DNA from: Xanthomonas arboricola pv. populi
Lineage (GTDB): Bacteria; Pseudomonadota; Gammaproteobacteria; Xanthomonadales; Xanthomonadaceae
DNA length: 64,000 bases
Reading direction: 5' to 3'
NCBI RefSeq assembly: GCF_002939945.1
Contig: NZ_MDEB01000012.1
Coordinates: 1 to 64,000, forward strand
The notes beneath the pieces were generated by a model, which ran no database searches, was not told the origin of the DNA, and saw only the letters and a list, made by a program, of their open reading frames with translations. The position numbers were made by a program, and so were the translations under genes. Below are positions 41,193 to 49,937 of the stretch, piece after piece; position 1 is the stretch's first letter; each line of letters begins with the position of its first letter.

Positions 41193-43970
41193 ATGACACG
41201 CACAGGCATGGAAGATGCGGTGACGCGACCTCTCCTCAAGCACGGCGCATGCTTGGCACGTATCGCCGCCCTCTTGCTCTGCATCGCATTGCCGGCCCTG
41301 GCAACACTACCAACGGCGCCGGCCGAGCAACCACGCGAGCGTGTCTCGCTCAACGCGCAATGGCACTTCCACCGCGGCGATCCCCCGGGCAATCGCGAAA
41401 CCCTGGACTACGACGTCCGCCCGCACGTGGTACGCAGCGAGGACGGCAAGGTGGCCGATGCGCAACCCGAGCAGGCGCAGCACCGCGATGCTGCCGCAAC
41501 ACGCGTGCTCAAGCCGTGGATCCTGCCTACGGCCAATGCATTGATTGCAGACCCGGCAAAACGCCACGCGCGCCCGCCCGGCCATCCCGGCAGCACCGTG
41601 GCCTTCGTGCAAGCGCAGTTCGACGATAGCGGCTGGGAGCGCGTGGATCTACCGCACGATTGGGCCATCGCCGGGCCGTTCCTGGCCGATGGTCCCTATG
41701 GCGGCATGGGCCGCTTGCCGAGCTGGGGCGTGGGCTGGTATCGCAAGCACCTGGACATCCCGGCCAGCGATCGCGGACGTTCGCTGTTTCTGGACCTCGA
41801 TGGCGCGATGGCCTATGCCACGGTCTGGCTCAACGGCAAGCTGGTCGGCGGTTGGCCGTATGGCTACAGCTCCTGGCGCGTGGACCTGACCCCGTATGTG
41901 GTGCCCGGTGGACGCAATCAATTAGCGATTCGTCTGGATAATCCGCCGGATTCGGCGCGCTGGTATCCGGGTGGCGGGTTGTATCGCAACGTGTGGCTGA
42001 CCAGCGCCGCGCCGCTGCATGTCGCGCACTGGGGCACGCAGCTGACCACACCGCAGGTGTCGGCCGACACCGCGCAGGTGCAGCTGGCGATCACACTGGA
42101 CAATGCTGCGCGCGGTGCGGTGCAGGCGCAGGTCAGCACCGCGATCTATGTGCTCGACGGTGCACGCGGCACGCGTAGCGGCGAGCCGGTCGCGCGCATC
42201 GCACCCATGCAGGTTGCGGTCCCCGCAGGTGGGAGCGCACGCGTGCAGGGCAGCACGCAGATCGACCGCCCGCGTCTGTGGGGCCCGCCGCCGACCCAGC
42301 GCCCGCACCGCTATGTCGCAGTGACCGAGGTCAGCCACAACGGGCGCGTGGTGGATCGCTACGAAACACCGTTCGGCATTCGCAGCATCGTGTTCGATGC
42401 CGACAAGGGCCTGCTGGTCAACGGCGAACATGTGCCGATTCGCGGCGTGAACAATCATCACGATCTCGGCGCGCTGGGGGCGGCGTTCAATGTGCGCGCC
42501 GCCGAGCGGCAACTGCAGTTGCTGCAGCAGATGGGTGCCAACGCCATCCGCATGAGCCACAACCCGCCCGCGCCGGAATTACTGGAGCTGACCGACCGCA
42601 TGGGCCTGCTGGTGGTGGACGAGGTATTCGACAGTTGGCAGATGAAGAAGACCCCGCTGGATTTCCACCTGGTGTTCCCGCAGTGGCACGAGCCGGATCT
42701 GCGCGCGATGCTGCGGCGCGACCGCAATCATCCCTCGGTGATGCTGTGGAGCGTTGGCAACGAAGTCGGCGAGCAATACACCGGCGAGCAGGGCGCGGCG
42801 ATCGCACGTCGCTTGCACGCCATCGTGCATGAGGAAGACCCCTCGCGCCCGGCCACGGTGGCGATGAACTACGCTTCGCCCGAGATGCCGCTACCCGCTG
42901 CGCTGGATGTCATCAGCCTCAACTACCAGGGCGAAGGCATCCGCGACGCACCGGAATTCGCAGGTACCGAGCGCATCCGCAAGCAACCGCAGTATCCCGC
43001 GTTCCATGGCAGGTTCCCGCACAAGGCCATCCTCAGCAGCGAGACCGCCTCGGCGTTGAGCAGTCGCGGCGTGTATCTGTTTCCGGTGACGCCGGACACC
43101 AGCGCGCCGGTGCGCGATGGGCGCGGCGGCGATTCGGTCGCGCACCAGGTCAGCGCCTACGAACTGCACGCGGTGGACTTCGGCTCCAGCGCCGACAAGG
43201 TGTTCGCGGCCCAGGACCGGCATCGGTATGTTGCCGGCGAATTCGTCTGGACCGGTTTCGATTATCTGGGCGAGCCCACGCCGTACTACAGTTCGCGCAG
43301 TTCCTATTCCGGCATCTTCGATCTGGCCGGTTTTCCCAAGGATCGCTACTGGCTGTATCAATCGCGTTGGCGCCCCGACGTGCCGATGGCGCATCTGCTG
43401 CCACACTGGACCTGGCCGGGCCGCGAGGGCCAGGTCCGGCCGGTGCATGTGTTCACCTCCGGCGATGAGGCCGAGCTGTTCGTCAATGGCGTCTCGCAGG
43501 GACGCAGGCGCAAGGGCCCGCTGCAGTACCGGCTGCGTTGGGATGCGGTGGTCTACCAGCCCGGCGAGCTGCGCGTGCAGGCGTACAGGCAGGGCAAACC
43601 CTGGGCCGACGACCGCGTACAAACCGCCGGCAGCGCCGCGCGCATGCAGGTGACGCCCGACCGCAGCAGCATCCGTGGCGACGGCCAGGATCTGGGCTTT
43701 ATCACCGTGCGCCTGCTCGATCGCGCCGGCCGCCCTGCGCCGACTGCCGGCGACAGCCTGCGTTTCCGCATCGAAGGCCCGGGCGAGCTGGTCGCCACCG
43801 ACAACGGCGATCCCACCAACCTGGAATCGTTCGCTTCGCCGCAACGCAACGCCTTCAACGGGCTGTGCCTGGCGATCGTGCGTGCCAAGGCCGGCGTGCG
43901 TGGCACGATCACTGTCCATGTCGAATCCGACAGCTTGCAGGCGGGCAGTGCGCAGGTGGTGGTGGAGTGA
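41193..43970 (+). CDS. GH2 family glycoside hydrolase
   Basis: A ~925-residue exported enzyme. A signal peptide (ARIAALLLCIALPALA) precedes the GH2 sugar-binding jelly roll (VDLPHDWAIAGPF, WYRKHLDIP, ATVWLNGKLVGGWPYGYSSWRVDLTPY), an immunoglobulin-like domain, and the TIM barrel with GVNNHHDLGALGAAF, IRMSHNPPAPELLELTDRMG, acid/base Glu in LWSVGNEVGE and a candidate nucleophile Glu in ILSSETASAL. A C-terminal beta-domain follows. Specificity (galactosidase, glucuronidase or other) cannot be read from the sequence; in the locus it should remove a xylan side group. The start is uncertain (41172, 41193 or 41208); none has a strong ribosome-binding site. Confidence 0.9.
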   Translation: MTRTGMEDAVTRPLLKHGACLARIAALLLCIALPALATLPTAPAEQPRERVSLNAQWHFHRGDPPGNRETLDYDVRPHVVRSEDGKVADAQPEQAQHRDAAATRVLKPWILPTANALIADPAKRHARPPGHPGSTVAFVQAQFDDSGWERVDLPHDWAIAGPFLADGPYGGMGRLPSWGVGWYRKHLDIPASDRGRSLFLDLDGAMAYATVWLNGKLVGGWPYGYSSWRVDLTPYVVPGGRNQLAIRLDNPPDSARWYPGGGLYRNVWLTSAAPLHVAHWGTQLTTPQVSADTAQVQLAITLDNAARGAVQAQVSTAIYVLDGARGTRSGEPVARIAPMQVAVPAGGSARVQGSTQIDRPRLWGPPPTQRPHRYVAVTEVSHNGRVVDRYETPFGIRSIVFDADKGLLVNGEHVPIRGVNNHHDLGALGAAFNVRAAERQLQLLQQMGANAIRMSHNPPAPELLELTDRMGLLVVDEVFDSWQMKKTPLDFHLVFPQWHEPDLRAMLRRDRNHPSVMLWSVGNEVGEQYTGEQGAAIARRLHAIVHEEDPSRPATVAMNYASPEMPLPAALDVISLNYQGEGIRDAPEFAGTERIRKQPQYPAFHGRFPHKAILSSETASALSSRGVYLFPVTPDTSAPVRDGRGGDSVAHQVSAYELHAVDFGSSADKVFAAQDRHRYVAGEFVWTGFDYLGEPTPYYSSRSSYSGIFDLAGFPKDRYWLYQSRWRPDVPMAHLLPHWTWPGREGQVRPVHVFTSGDEAELFVNGVSQGRRRKGPLQYRLRWDAVVYQPGELRVQAYRQGKPWADDRVQTAGSAARMQVTPDRSSIRGDGQDLGFITVRLLDRAGRPAPTAGDSLRFRIEGPGELVATDNGDPTNLESFASPQRNAFNGLCLAIVRAKAGVRGTITVHVESDSLQAGSAQVVVE

Positions 43971-44207
43971 CGGGTCTGCTGCCTGGCGATGGCGTGGCGC
44001 GTGCATGTGAGGTGTCGCGTGCGGATGGCGATGAGGTGCTTGCACGCAACAGACGCGATCGACGCAAACGCGCTCCCGATATCGCTAGCGCGGCTGCTGG
44101 ATTCAAACGCAGTTGGCAACGTAGGTTGCGACCTCCCACCGGCGCGCGTTGCCAGTCACGGTCACACGCGAAGAGAACGCAAGACGCATCTGATCAGGAA
44201 GCCTGTC

Positions 44208-45386
44208 ATGCATGAGAACCGCACGCGCGCATCAACATGCCTGAGCATTGCGTTCGCTGTCATCAGCACCATTACCGCACTGCCAGCCTTCGCTGCCTGC
44301 GACACCCGCAGCACCTCGCTCCAGCGCGCCTACGCCGGCGGCTTTTTGATCGGCACCGCCGTCAATGCCGACATCGTCTCCGGCAAGGATGCCGCCTCTG
44401 CCGCGCTCGTGGCCTGCCACTTCAACGCCGTCACCGCCGAGAACGTGATGAAGGCCGACGTGGTCGCCCCGCGCCCGGGCGTGTTCGACTTCAGCGCTGC
44501 CGATGCCTTCGTCGCCTACGGCCGCAGCCACGACATGTTCGTGATCGGCCATACGCTGGTCTGGCACAACCAGACGCCGGACTGGTTCTTCGTCGATGCG
44601 CAGGGCAAGCCCAACAGCGCCGATGCGCAGCTGGAACGCATGCGCGCGCACATCGAGCGCGTGGCAGGGCGCTATGTCGGCAAGGTGCAGGCCTGGGACG
44701 TGGTCAACGAGATCATCGACGAGGACGGCAGTTATCGCTCCACCAACTGGGTGCAGCGCGTGGGCGATGGCGACACCGTGGTGCGCAATGCCTTCCGCTT
44801 CGCGCAGCGGTATGCGCCCGATGCGCAGCTGTACTACAACGACTTCAATGCCTGGCGCCCGGCCAAGCGCGACGGCATCGTGCGCATGGTCAGGATGCTG
44901 CAGCACGCCGGCATCCGCATCGATGGCGTCGGCATGCAGGGACACTGGGGGCTCAACTATCCCAGCCTGCGCGACATCGAAAACGCCATCGATGCCTACG
45001 CCGCGCTCGGCATCAAGGTCATGATCACCGAGCTGGACATCGACGTGTTGCCGCTCACCAGGGAAGGCCAGGTCATCGGTACCGGGCTTGCGCACACGCA
45101 GTTCCAGCTGCCGGAATTCAAACGCTTTCTCGACCCGTATCGCGAGGGCCTGCCACCGCAGGTGCAGGCGCAGCTGCGCGATCGCTACGCCGAATTGTTC
45201 GCGCTGTTCTGGCGCAAGCGCGACAAGCTCGCCCGCGTCAGTGTCTGGGGCGTCACCGACGGCATGTCATGGAAGAACGACTACCCCGTGCCGGGCCGTA
45301 CCAACTATCCGCTGCTGTTCGATCGCAATTACCAGCCCAAACCGGCGCTGGATGCGGTGCTGGCTTTGCCGGCGCAAGCGCACTAG
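44208..45386 (+). CDS. GH10 endo-1,4-beta-xylanase (second copy)
   Basis: A 392-residue xylanase with a signal peptide ending LPAFA-ACD. GH10 landmarks: FNAVTAENVMKADVVAPRPGVF, VIGHTLVWHNQTPDWFF, acid/base Glu in AWDVVNEIIDEDGSY, DAQLYYNDFNAWRP, GMQGHWGLNYP and nucleophile Glu in VMITELDIDVLPL. AGGA lies 8 bases before the ATG. It is last of the five plus-strand xylan genes, 237 bases after the GH2 gene, so it may be read from its own promoter too. It is clearly different in sequence from the first xylanase. Confidence 0.95.
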   Translation: MHENRTRASTCLSIAFAVISTITALPAFAACDTRSTSLQRAYAGGFLIGTAVNADIVSGKDAASAALVACHFNAVTAENVMKADVVAPRPGVFDFSAADAFVAYGRSHDMFVIGHTLVWHNQTPDWFFVDAQGKPNSADAQLERMRAHIERVAGRYVGKVQAWDVVNEIIDEDGSYRSTNWVQRVGDGDTVVRNAFRFAQRYAPDAQLYYNDFNAWRPAKRDGIVRMVRMLQHAGIRIDGVGMQGHWGLNYPSLRDIENAIDAYAALGIKVMITELDIDVLPLTREGQVIGTGLAHTQFQLPEFKRFLDPYREGLPPQVQAQLRDRYAELFALFWRKRDKLARVSVWGVTDGMSWKNDYPVPGRTNYPLLFDRNYQPKPALDAVLALPAQAH

Positions 45387-45400
45387 CGCACCCTATGGGC

Positions 45401-45432
45401 GCAGTAGCCGTACGTCATCCGTCGGCTACTGC
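45401..45432 (+). terminator. Perfect 10-bp inverted repeat between convergent genes
   Basis: GCAGTAGCCG and CGGCTACTGC with a 12-base loop, 14 bases after the xylanase stop. There is no T tract on either strand, so it may slow polymerase or protect the 3' end rather than act as a classic terminator. Confidence 0.45.
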
Positions 45433-45486
45433 CACGGCACTGGATTTCTGAGGTGACCGTCGCGCAGGCGCAACGCCGGCATCGGC

Positions 45487-46818
45487 TCAGCGCGTCAGCA
45501 CCGGCGCAGCGGTGGCCTGGGTCTGCGCTTGCGTGTCCTGCTCTTGCACCATGCGTTGGGCCTGCGCCTGCTGCACGGGCTGCTGCTGCAGCTGCTGGTA
45601 GGTTTCCTGGGCAGGCCGCGCGATCGCTTCGCTGGTCGGCATTTGCGCGCGATTGGCATAGGGATCGGGTGAGGCAGTGTTGCCGTCGCGATACACGAAC
45701 GCCAACTCGCCGCCCTGGCGCGTCGCCGTGGGTCGGTTGAATCCCACCGACAGCTGGTCGTGCTCGCCGAAGCCGCTTTGCTTGGCCAGTAGCGTCAGGC
45801 TGGCTGTCATGCGTTCGCTGTTGTCGTCCCAGCCCTTGCCTAGCGCCTGCTCAGCCTGGGCCACGCCGCTGCGCACCTTGTCGTGCAAGGCCCGGTCCGC
45901 GCCAGTCGGCTCGGCTGCAGGCGCGCCGGTAGGCGGCGCCGGCGGTGTCATGCCGGTATCGCGAAACCCGTTCGGTATCCACTCTGGCGGGACCTTGTCC
46001 TGATCGATGCCCAGCGCCTTCAGATCGGCGCGCACTTCCGGCTGTACACGCTTGGGATCGTGCAGTTGCGCGGCCTCCTCTGTCTCGGCGACCATGAGCA
46101 GACCGCGTGCGCCGTAGTGCTGCGGATAACCGCGTGTGTCGTAGAACAGCTTGCCCATCGCCTCCACGTTCTTCGGCGCGTTCGCATCGATCTTCAGGTC
46201 GTTGCCGAAGCTCAGCCCATCCTTGGCCTTGTAAGTCGCCTTGGCGCCCTCGCCGTTCTTGTCGATATAGTTGGCCATCTCCGTACTGGCGTTGTACAGA
46301 TCCTTCAGCGTCGCCTCGGGATGACGGTGCTTAACGTAATCGGCCAGCGTGTTGACGCCAGCGATCTCGTCTTTGGACTCGCGCGTGCGCTCCTCGGCGC
46401 CGTGCGCCTTCAATGCCGCGGTGTAATCGTGTGGCGAAGGCGACTTGGCGATTTCGTCGATCTTGTCCTTGAAGGCAGCGTGGGATTGATCGATCGCTGC
46501 CTTGTTGATCGCATGGCCGATCTCGTGGCCGAGGATGATCCTCGCGGTATTGGCCGAATCGTCGCGCGGAGTATCCATATTGGCGGTGCGCAGCACGTCC
46601 ATCGGCAGCAGGATCTCGCCGGTGCCCGGCCGGTACGCACCGGCCCCATTGTCCGGATGCGGCCCGAAACCGGACAGCTGCTTCTGCTCGATCGCCTGCT
46701 CCACCCGTGCCTTGAGGTCGGGCGTGTTGTCCAACATCTGCCGCAGCGCCTGACCCTCCTTGGCATGGGTCGCTTCGAACGCAGCCACCATTTTTTCCAG
46801 GTCGTCATCGTTCGCCAT
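45487..46818 (-). CDS. X-Tfe: type IV secretion effector with metallopeptidase domain
   Basis: A 443-residue protein. The N-terminal half contains ARIILGHEIGHAINK, a zinc-metallopeptidase HExxH motif (residues ~98-102), with acidic residues downstream (ERTRESKDEIAG) that could give the third ligand. The C-terminal ~110 residues (GADRALHDKVRSGVAQAEQA, MTASLTLLAKQSGF, LSVGFNR, GGELAFVYRDG, DPYANRAQMPTSEAI) match the XVIPCD, which binds VirD4 in the Xanthomonas bacteria-killing type IV secretion system, and end in the usual Gln-rich tail. There is no signal peptide. It starts 12 bases after the putative immunity gene. The target is unknown: cell-wall peptide or protein. The ATG at 46818 is preferred over the GTG at 46821. 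Confidence 0.88.
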   Translation of the reverse strand: MANDDDLEKMVAAFEATHAKEGQALRQMLDNTPDLKARVEQAIEQKQLSGFGPHPDNGAGAYRPGTGEILLPMDVLRTANMDTPRDDSANTARIILGHEIGHAINKAAIDQSHAAFKDKIDEIAKSPSPHDYTAALKAHGAEERTRESKDEIAGVNTLADYVKHRHPEATLKDLYNASTEMANYIDKNGEGAKATYKAKDGLSFGNDLKIDANAPKNVEAMGKLFYDTRGYPQHYGARGLLMVAETEEAAQLHDPKRVQPEVRADLKALGIDQDKVPPEWIPNGFRDTGMTPPAPPTGAPAAEPTGADRALHDKVRSGVAQAEQALGKGWDDNSERMTASLTLLAKQSGFGEHDQLSVGFNRPTATRQGGELAFVYRDGNTASPDPYANRAQMPTSEAIARPAQETYQQLQQQPVQQAQAQRMVQEQDTQAQTQATAAPVLTR

Positions 46819-46830
46819 CACACCCTCTCC

Positions 46831-47463
46831 TTATGCGGTGGCAAGGATTTGCAACGCAGAAATGCAAGCCTGCATGTCGTCCTGCGCAGTCTCCTTGCCG
46901 ACGAACGCGTAAACCACCACAGGGCCACGCTCGAAGTGCCAGCGGCCGGGGCTGCCCAGGCGCGGTGGCGCGATCCACTGCGCGACGAAACCGGCCTCGA
47001 CCAACGCCTGCCGGTACGGACCGATCGGTTGCGTGCAGCGCGCCGGCGCAGCCGCATCCGGCGCGAACGCGAAATCCAAACGCGACGGCGGCTGCCCATC
47101 GGTGTCGGCCACCGACTCCAACGCGTAGCGGCCGCCGTCGGCCAGACGACCGAACGCGCTGAATTGCTGCGCGTTGTCGCCCGCGTCCACCTGCAAGCCC
47201 GCATGCGCGGCGATCTGCTTCGGGGTCAGATCCTGCTTGCCGCGGATTGCCAGGATCAGCCGCACTACGCCTTGTGCCAGTTGCTCTGGCGTCATCTCCG
47301 ACATGGCCCGCTCCTTTGTAGTGGGAATCGATGAGGGTTGGGAGTGTGCACCGGCGCACGCGGCCAACAGCGTGGTCGCCAGCAGCACGGCGCCGCGCTG
47401 CAAGAGCCGGCGGCCAACACGCGGTGGTGCGTTGCAAATGCCGCTGGGGGAAACAGGGTCCAT
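46831..47463 (-). CDS. X-Tfi: putative immunity lipoprotein for the effector
   Basis: A 210-residue lipoprotein. A basic N-terminus (PPRVGRRLLQRGAVLLATTL) ends in lipobox LAAC (Cys ~36). The mature part is small and alpha/beta (MTPEQLAQGVVRLILAIRGKQDL, SRLDFAFAPDAAAPARC, GRWHFERGPVVVYAFVGKETAQDDM). Lipoproteins encoded directly upstream of XVIPCD effectors in Xanthomonas are established immunity proteins that sit in the periplasm; this gene has that position and spacing. The fold is not recognised beyond this. The protein could block a periplasmic metallopeptidase, which agrees with a peptidoglycan-peptide target. Confidence 0.8.
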   Translation of the reverse strand: MDPVSPSGICNAPPRVGRRLLQRGAVLLATTLLAACAGAHSQPSSIPTTKERAMSEMTPEQLAQGVVRLILAIRGKQDLTPKQIAAHAGLQVDAGDNAQQFSAFGRLADGGRYALESVADTDGQPPSRLDFAFAPDAAAPARCTQPIGPYRQALVEAGFVAQWIAPPRLGSPGRWHFERGPVVVYAFVGKETAQDDMQACISALQILATA

Positions 47464-47679
47464 GATGTGCCTCTCCTTTGAACGTTTGTCGTGCGTGTCC
47501 GCAGCCAGGCATGTTGACGGTGATCTTCGCCATCGCGTCGGCGTGGCGCAGCCCGTGTCCGATCTGCGCAGGCAACGCCACTGCCGCAACGAGCATACCT
47601 AACTGTCCAAACGCCCCCAAGTGAAGAGGGCGCGCCGGCCGGGTGTCATCATCTGCCCACCTTACCGAGGAACCTTCCG

Positions 47680-48729
47680 ATGCGCTTGCCGCCCTATCTG
47701 CTGCTGGCCGTTCCGTTGCTGGCAATCCTCGCCGCCTGCACCAGGAAGGAGGTGCCGCCACCGCGCTTTGCTGCGATCGGGCATCTGCAGAGCTTCGATC
47801 GCGGCTTCAGCGACGTGGTCGCCAGCGATGCGCGCATCGAAAAGCTCAGCGAAGGCTTCACCTGGTCCGAAGGCCCGGCCTGGGTGCGTAACGGTGGCTA
47901 TCTGCTGTTCACCGATGTACCGGAAAACAAGCTCTATCGCTGGTCCGAAGACACCGGGTTATCGGTCCTGCTGTCGCCCTCCGGCTACAGCGGCCCGGAG
48001 CAGGCCACATTGCGCGAAGCCGGCGCCAATGGGCTGTATGCCGAACCGGGCGGCACCGTGTTGCTGGCCGATTCCGGCACGCGCATCGTCGCCAGGCTCG
48101 ACCCGGTCACGCGCAAGAAGACGCCGCTGGCGACGCAGTTCGAAGGCCACCGTTTCAACAGCCCCAACGATCTGGTCCGCCGCAGCGATGGCGTGGTGTT
48201 CTTCACCGACCCGCCGTACGGCTTGAAGGGCATGAACGACTCGCCGGTCAAGGAACTGCGCTTCAACGGTGTCTACCGCCTGGACACCGACGGTAGTGTG
48301 CACCTGCTGGACGACAGCCTCAGCCTTCCCAACGGCATCGCCCTGTCGCCCGATGCGCGCACCTTGTACGTAGCCAACTCCGATCCGCAGCGCCCGATCT
48401 GGATGGCCTACACGCTCGACGCAGCCGGTGCGGTGATCGGCAAGCGCGTGTTCGCCGACGCCTCCGATTTGGTGGCCAAGGATTCGCCCGGCCTGCCCGA
48501 CGGCATGGCGGTCTCCGCCGACGGTCACCTGTTCGCCACCGGCCCCGGCGGCGTCATCGTGTTCGCCCCCGACGGCCGCAGGCTGGGCCGCATCGAAACC
48601 GGCGAAGCCATTTCCAACTGCGCCTTCGGCAACGACGGCCATACGCTGTACATGACTTCGCACGCGATGCTGGCGCGGGTGCGGGTCAAGGCGCTTGGGC
48701 TGCAGTTTGCGCAATCGCCGCTTCAGTAG
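47680..48729 (+). CDS. SMP-30/gluconolactonase-family lipoprotein
   Basis: A 349-residue six-bladed propeller with lipobox LAAC (Cys ~20). The metal-binding and active-site elements are EGFTWSEGPAWVRNGGYLLFTDV, GHRFNSPNDLVRRSDGVVFFTDPPYG, LSLPNGIALSPDARTLYVANS and PDGMAVSADGHLFATGPGG. Family members hydrolyse sugar lactones using a divalent metal. As a lipoprotein it acts in the periplasm, perhaps on aldonolactones or glucuronolactone made during plant-sugar oxidation; that substrate is inference. AGGA precedes the ATG. Confidence 0.92.
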   Translation: MRLPPYLLLAVPLLAILAACTRKEVPPPRFAAIGHLQSFDRGFSDVVASDARIEKLSEGFTWSEGPAWVRNGGYLLFTDVPENKLYRWSEDTGLSVLLSPSGYSGPEQATLREAGANGLYAEPGGTVLLADSGTRIVARLDPVTRKKTPLATQFEGHRFNSPNDLVRRSDGVVFFTDPPYGLKGMNDSPVKELRFNGVYRLDTDGSVHLLDDSLSLPNGIALSPDARTLYVANSDPQRPIWMAYTLDAAGAVIGKRVFADASDLVAKDSPGLPDGMAVSADGHLFATGPGGVIVFAPDGRRLGRIETGEAISNCAFGNDGHTLYMTSHAMLARVRVKALGLQFAQSPLQ

Positions 48730-48765
48730 GAGCGGCCCTGGTCGCGATGGAGCTTTACCCATCGC
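48727..48765. repeat. Xanthomonad-type intergenic repeat (partial)
   Basis: GTAGGAGCGGCCCTGGTCGCGATG directly overlaps and follows the lactonase stop; the core GTAGGAGCGGCC recurs widely between genes in xanthomonads, as far as I know. Only one copy was found in this window. Confidence 0.5.
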
Positions 48766-48920
48766 CCTGTATTGCAAGCCGTTCTTCTTTCAGCAGTCAC
48801 AACAGCTTATGGATGCGATGTCCTGACTGACCCGGTTTCGTAGCAGGCGACCTTGAATTCTTCGGTCCAGAACTCTAGACTCGCATCCTAAGTGGACTGG
48901 GGGTTCCCGGTCGGCGTCAT

Positions 48921-48947
48921 AGCCTCGGTGAGATCACCGGGGCTTTT
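48921..48947 (+). terminator. Hairpin with short T tract
   Basis: AGCCTCGGTG / CACCGGGGCT (one mismatch) followed by TTTT. It overlaps the last codons of the convergent DUF3800 gene and could end lactonase transcripts. Confidence 0.5.
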
Positions 48948-49830
48948 CGCTTTCTGGCGGCGGGAAAATTTTCAGGCCCCAGCCTTCATAGTCGACACCC
49001 AATTGACGCCGGCCTTGCTTGCAGAAGAATTTTCGCTGCAGCACGTCGAATGCACGATTGGGATGATCCGGGCGAAGTACCGATAGCCCGATGGGCCGCG
49101 CAACGAGGTCAGCCAGTTGCAAGCCAGATGAGTTGGCTTTTTTGTCCGCAAAGACGATGGTGAAGGGGAGTTGCCGCCCCCAGCGGTTTGCGTCGTCGCA
49201 GATCCGCCTGAACTCCAGTTCCAGATCGCGGTCTTCCTTCTTGCCACGGCACTCAACCACCACGTGCGTTGCAACGTCGTCCTGCTTCTTTTCCTGCATC
49301 AGTTCGAAAAGTGTTTCCAGGCAGAATGCGAGCGCCAGGTGGTAGGGATTGTCTGCGGTCTGTGCCTTTTCCTTCAGCCGTGTCTTGTCGATGACACAGC
49401 TGATCAGGATGAAGTTGTGCGACTCGATGATTCCCGTCAACTCGTCCAGAAAAATCGTCTTTTCCAACCGATCACTGAAGCGGAAATGTCCCTTCTCCTT
49501 GCGGATGTCATGCTCGTGAAGAATCACCACGTCATGCCCGAAATGCCTGAACTTGAATGACTCAATGGCGGGAACCACGCGTTGCGCGTAGTGGCCTTTG
49601 TGGAAGACACACAAGGCCAGCACAAACACCGGATAGTTGGGATCTACCGACTCCAGGCCGTGGTCGCCGCTTTCATCGACATAGACGATGTAATTGCTGT
49701 AACGCGGGTCGGCAGCCGCCAGCAGTGGCGATGTTGCCGGCTCGCCTTCCGCCTGTACCAGTGGCAGCGAAAATTGCCCGGCAACGCCAGGCATTGTTGA
49801 TGGCGTGCTATCTGATCCACGCTTCGGCAT
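48934..49830 (-). CDS. DUF3800-domain protein
   Basis: A 298-residue protein. YIVYVDESGDHGLESVDPNYPVFVLALCVF, HEHDIRKEKGHFRF and LQLADLVARPIGLSV are the DUF3800 landmarks: an acidic DES motif near the N-terminus and a C-terminal QLADL, giving an RNase H-like arrangement that may coordinate metal. DUF3800 genes occur often in defence islands and mobile DNA, but no activity is settled. Its base composition is clearly lower in GC than its neighbours, suggesting transfer. The ATG at 49830 has AGGGAG at good spacing; the GTG at 49836 does not. No partner gene is adjacent. Confidence 0.85.
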   Translation of the reverse strand: MPKRGSDSTPSTMPGVAGQFSLPLVQAEGEPATSPLLAAADPRYSNYIVYVDESGDHGLESVDPNYPVFVLALCVFHKGHYAQRVVPAIESFKFRHFGHDVVILHEHDIRKEKGHFRFSDRLEKTIFLDELTGIIESHNFILISCVIDKTRLKEKAQTADNPYHLALAFCLETLFELMQEKKQDDVATHVVVECRGKKEDRDLELEFRRICDDANRWGRQLPFTIVFADKKANSSGLQLADLVARPIGLSVLRPDHPNRAFDVLQRKFFCKQGRRQLGVDYEGWGLKIFPPPESEKPR

Positions 49831-49937
49831 GACCACTCCCTGGCGTTGCAGATTGAAGAACGATGAAGCAGATTAGATCCTTATCTTCAGACCCACAATC
49901 TTCAACCAGATCTCTCGCAGCATGCCGTACGCAAGAG

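Noticed and set aside
48895-48905. GACTGGGGGTT at 48895 repeated at position 1 of the window, suggesting an element boundary or attachment site
   Set aside because: Only 11 bases match and the flanks differ; no integrase or transposase remnant is nearby at either site.
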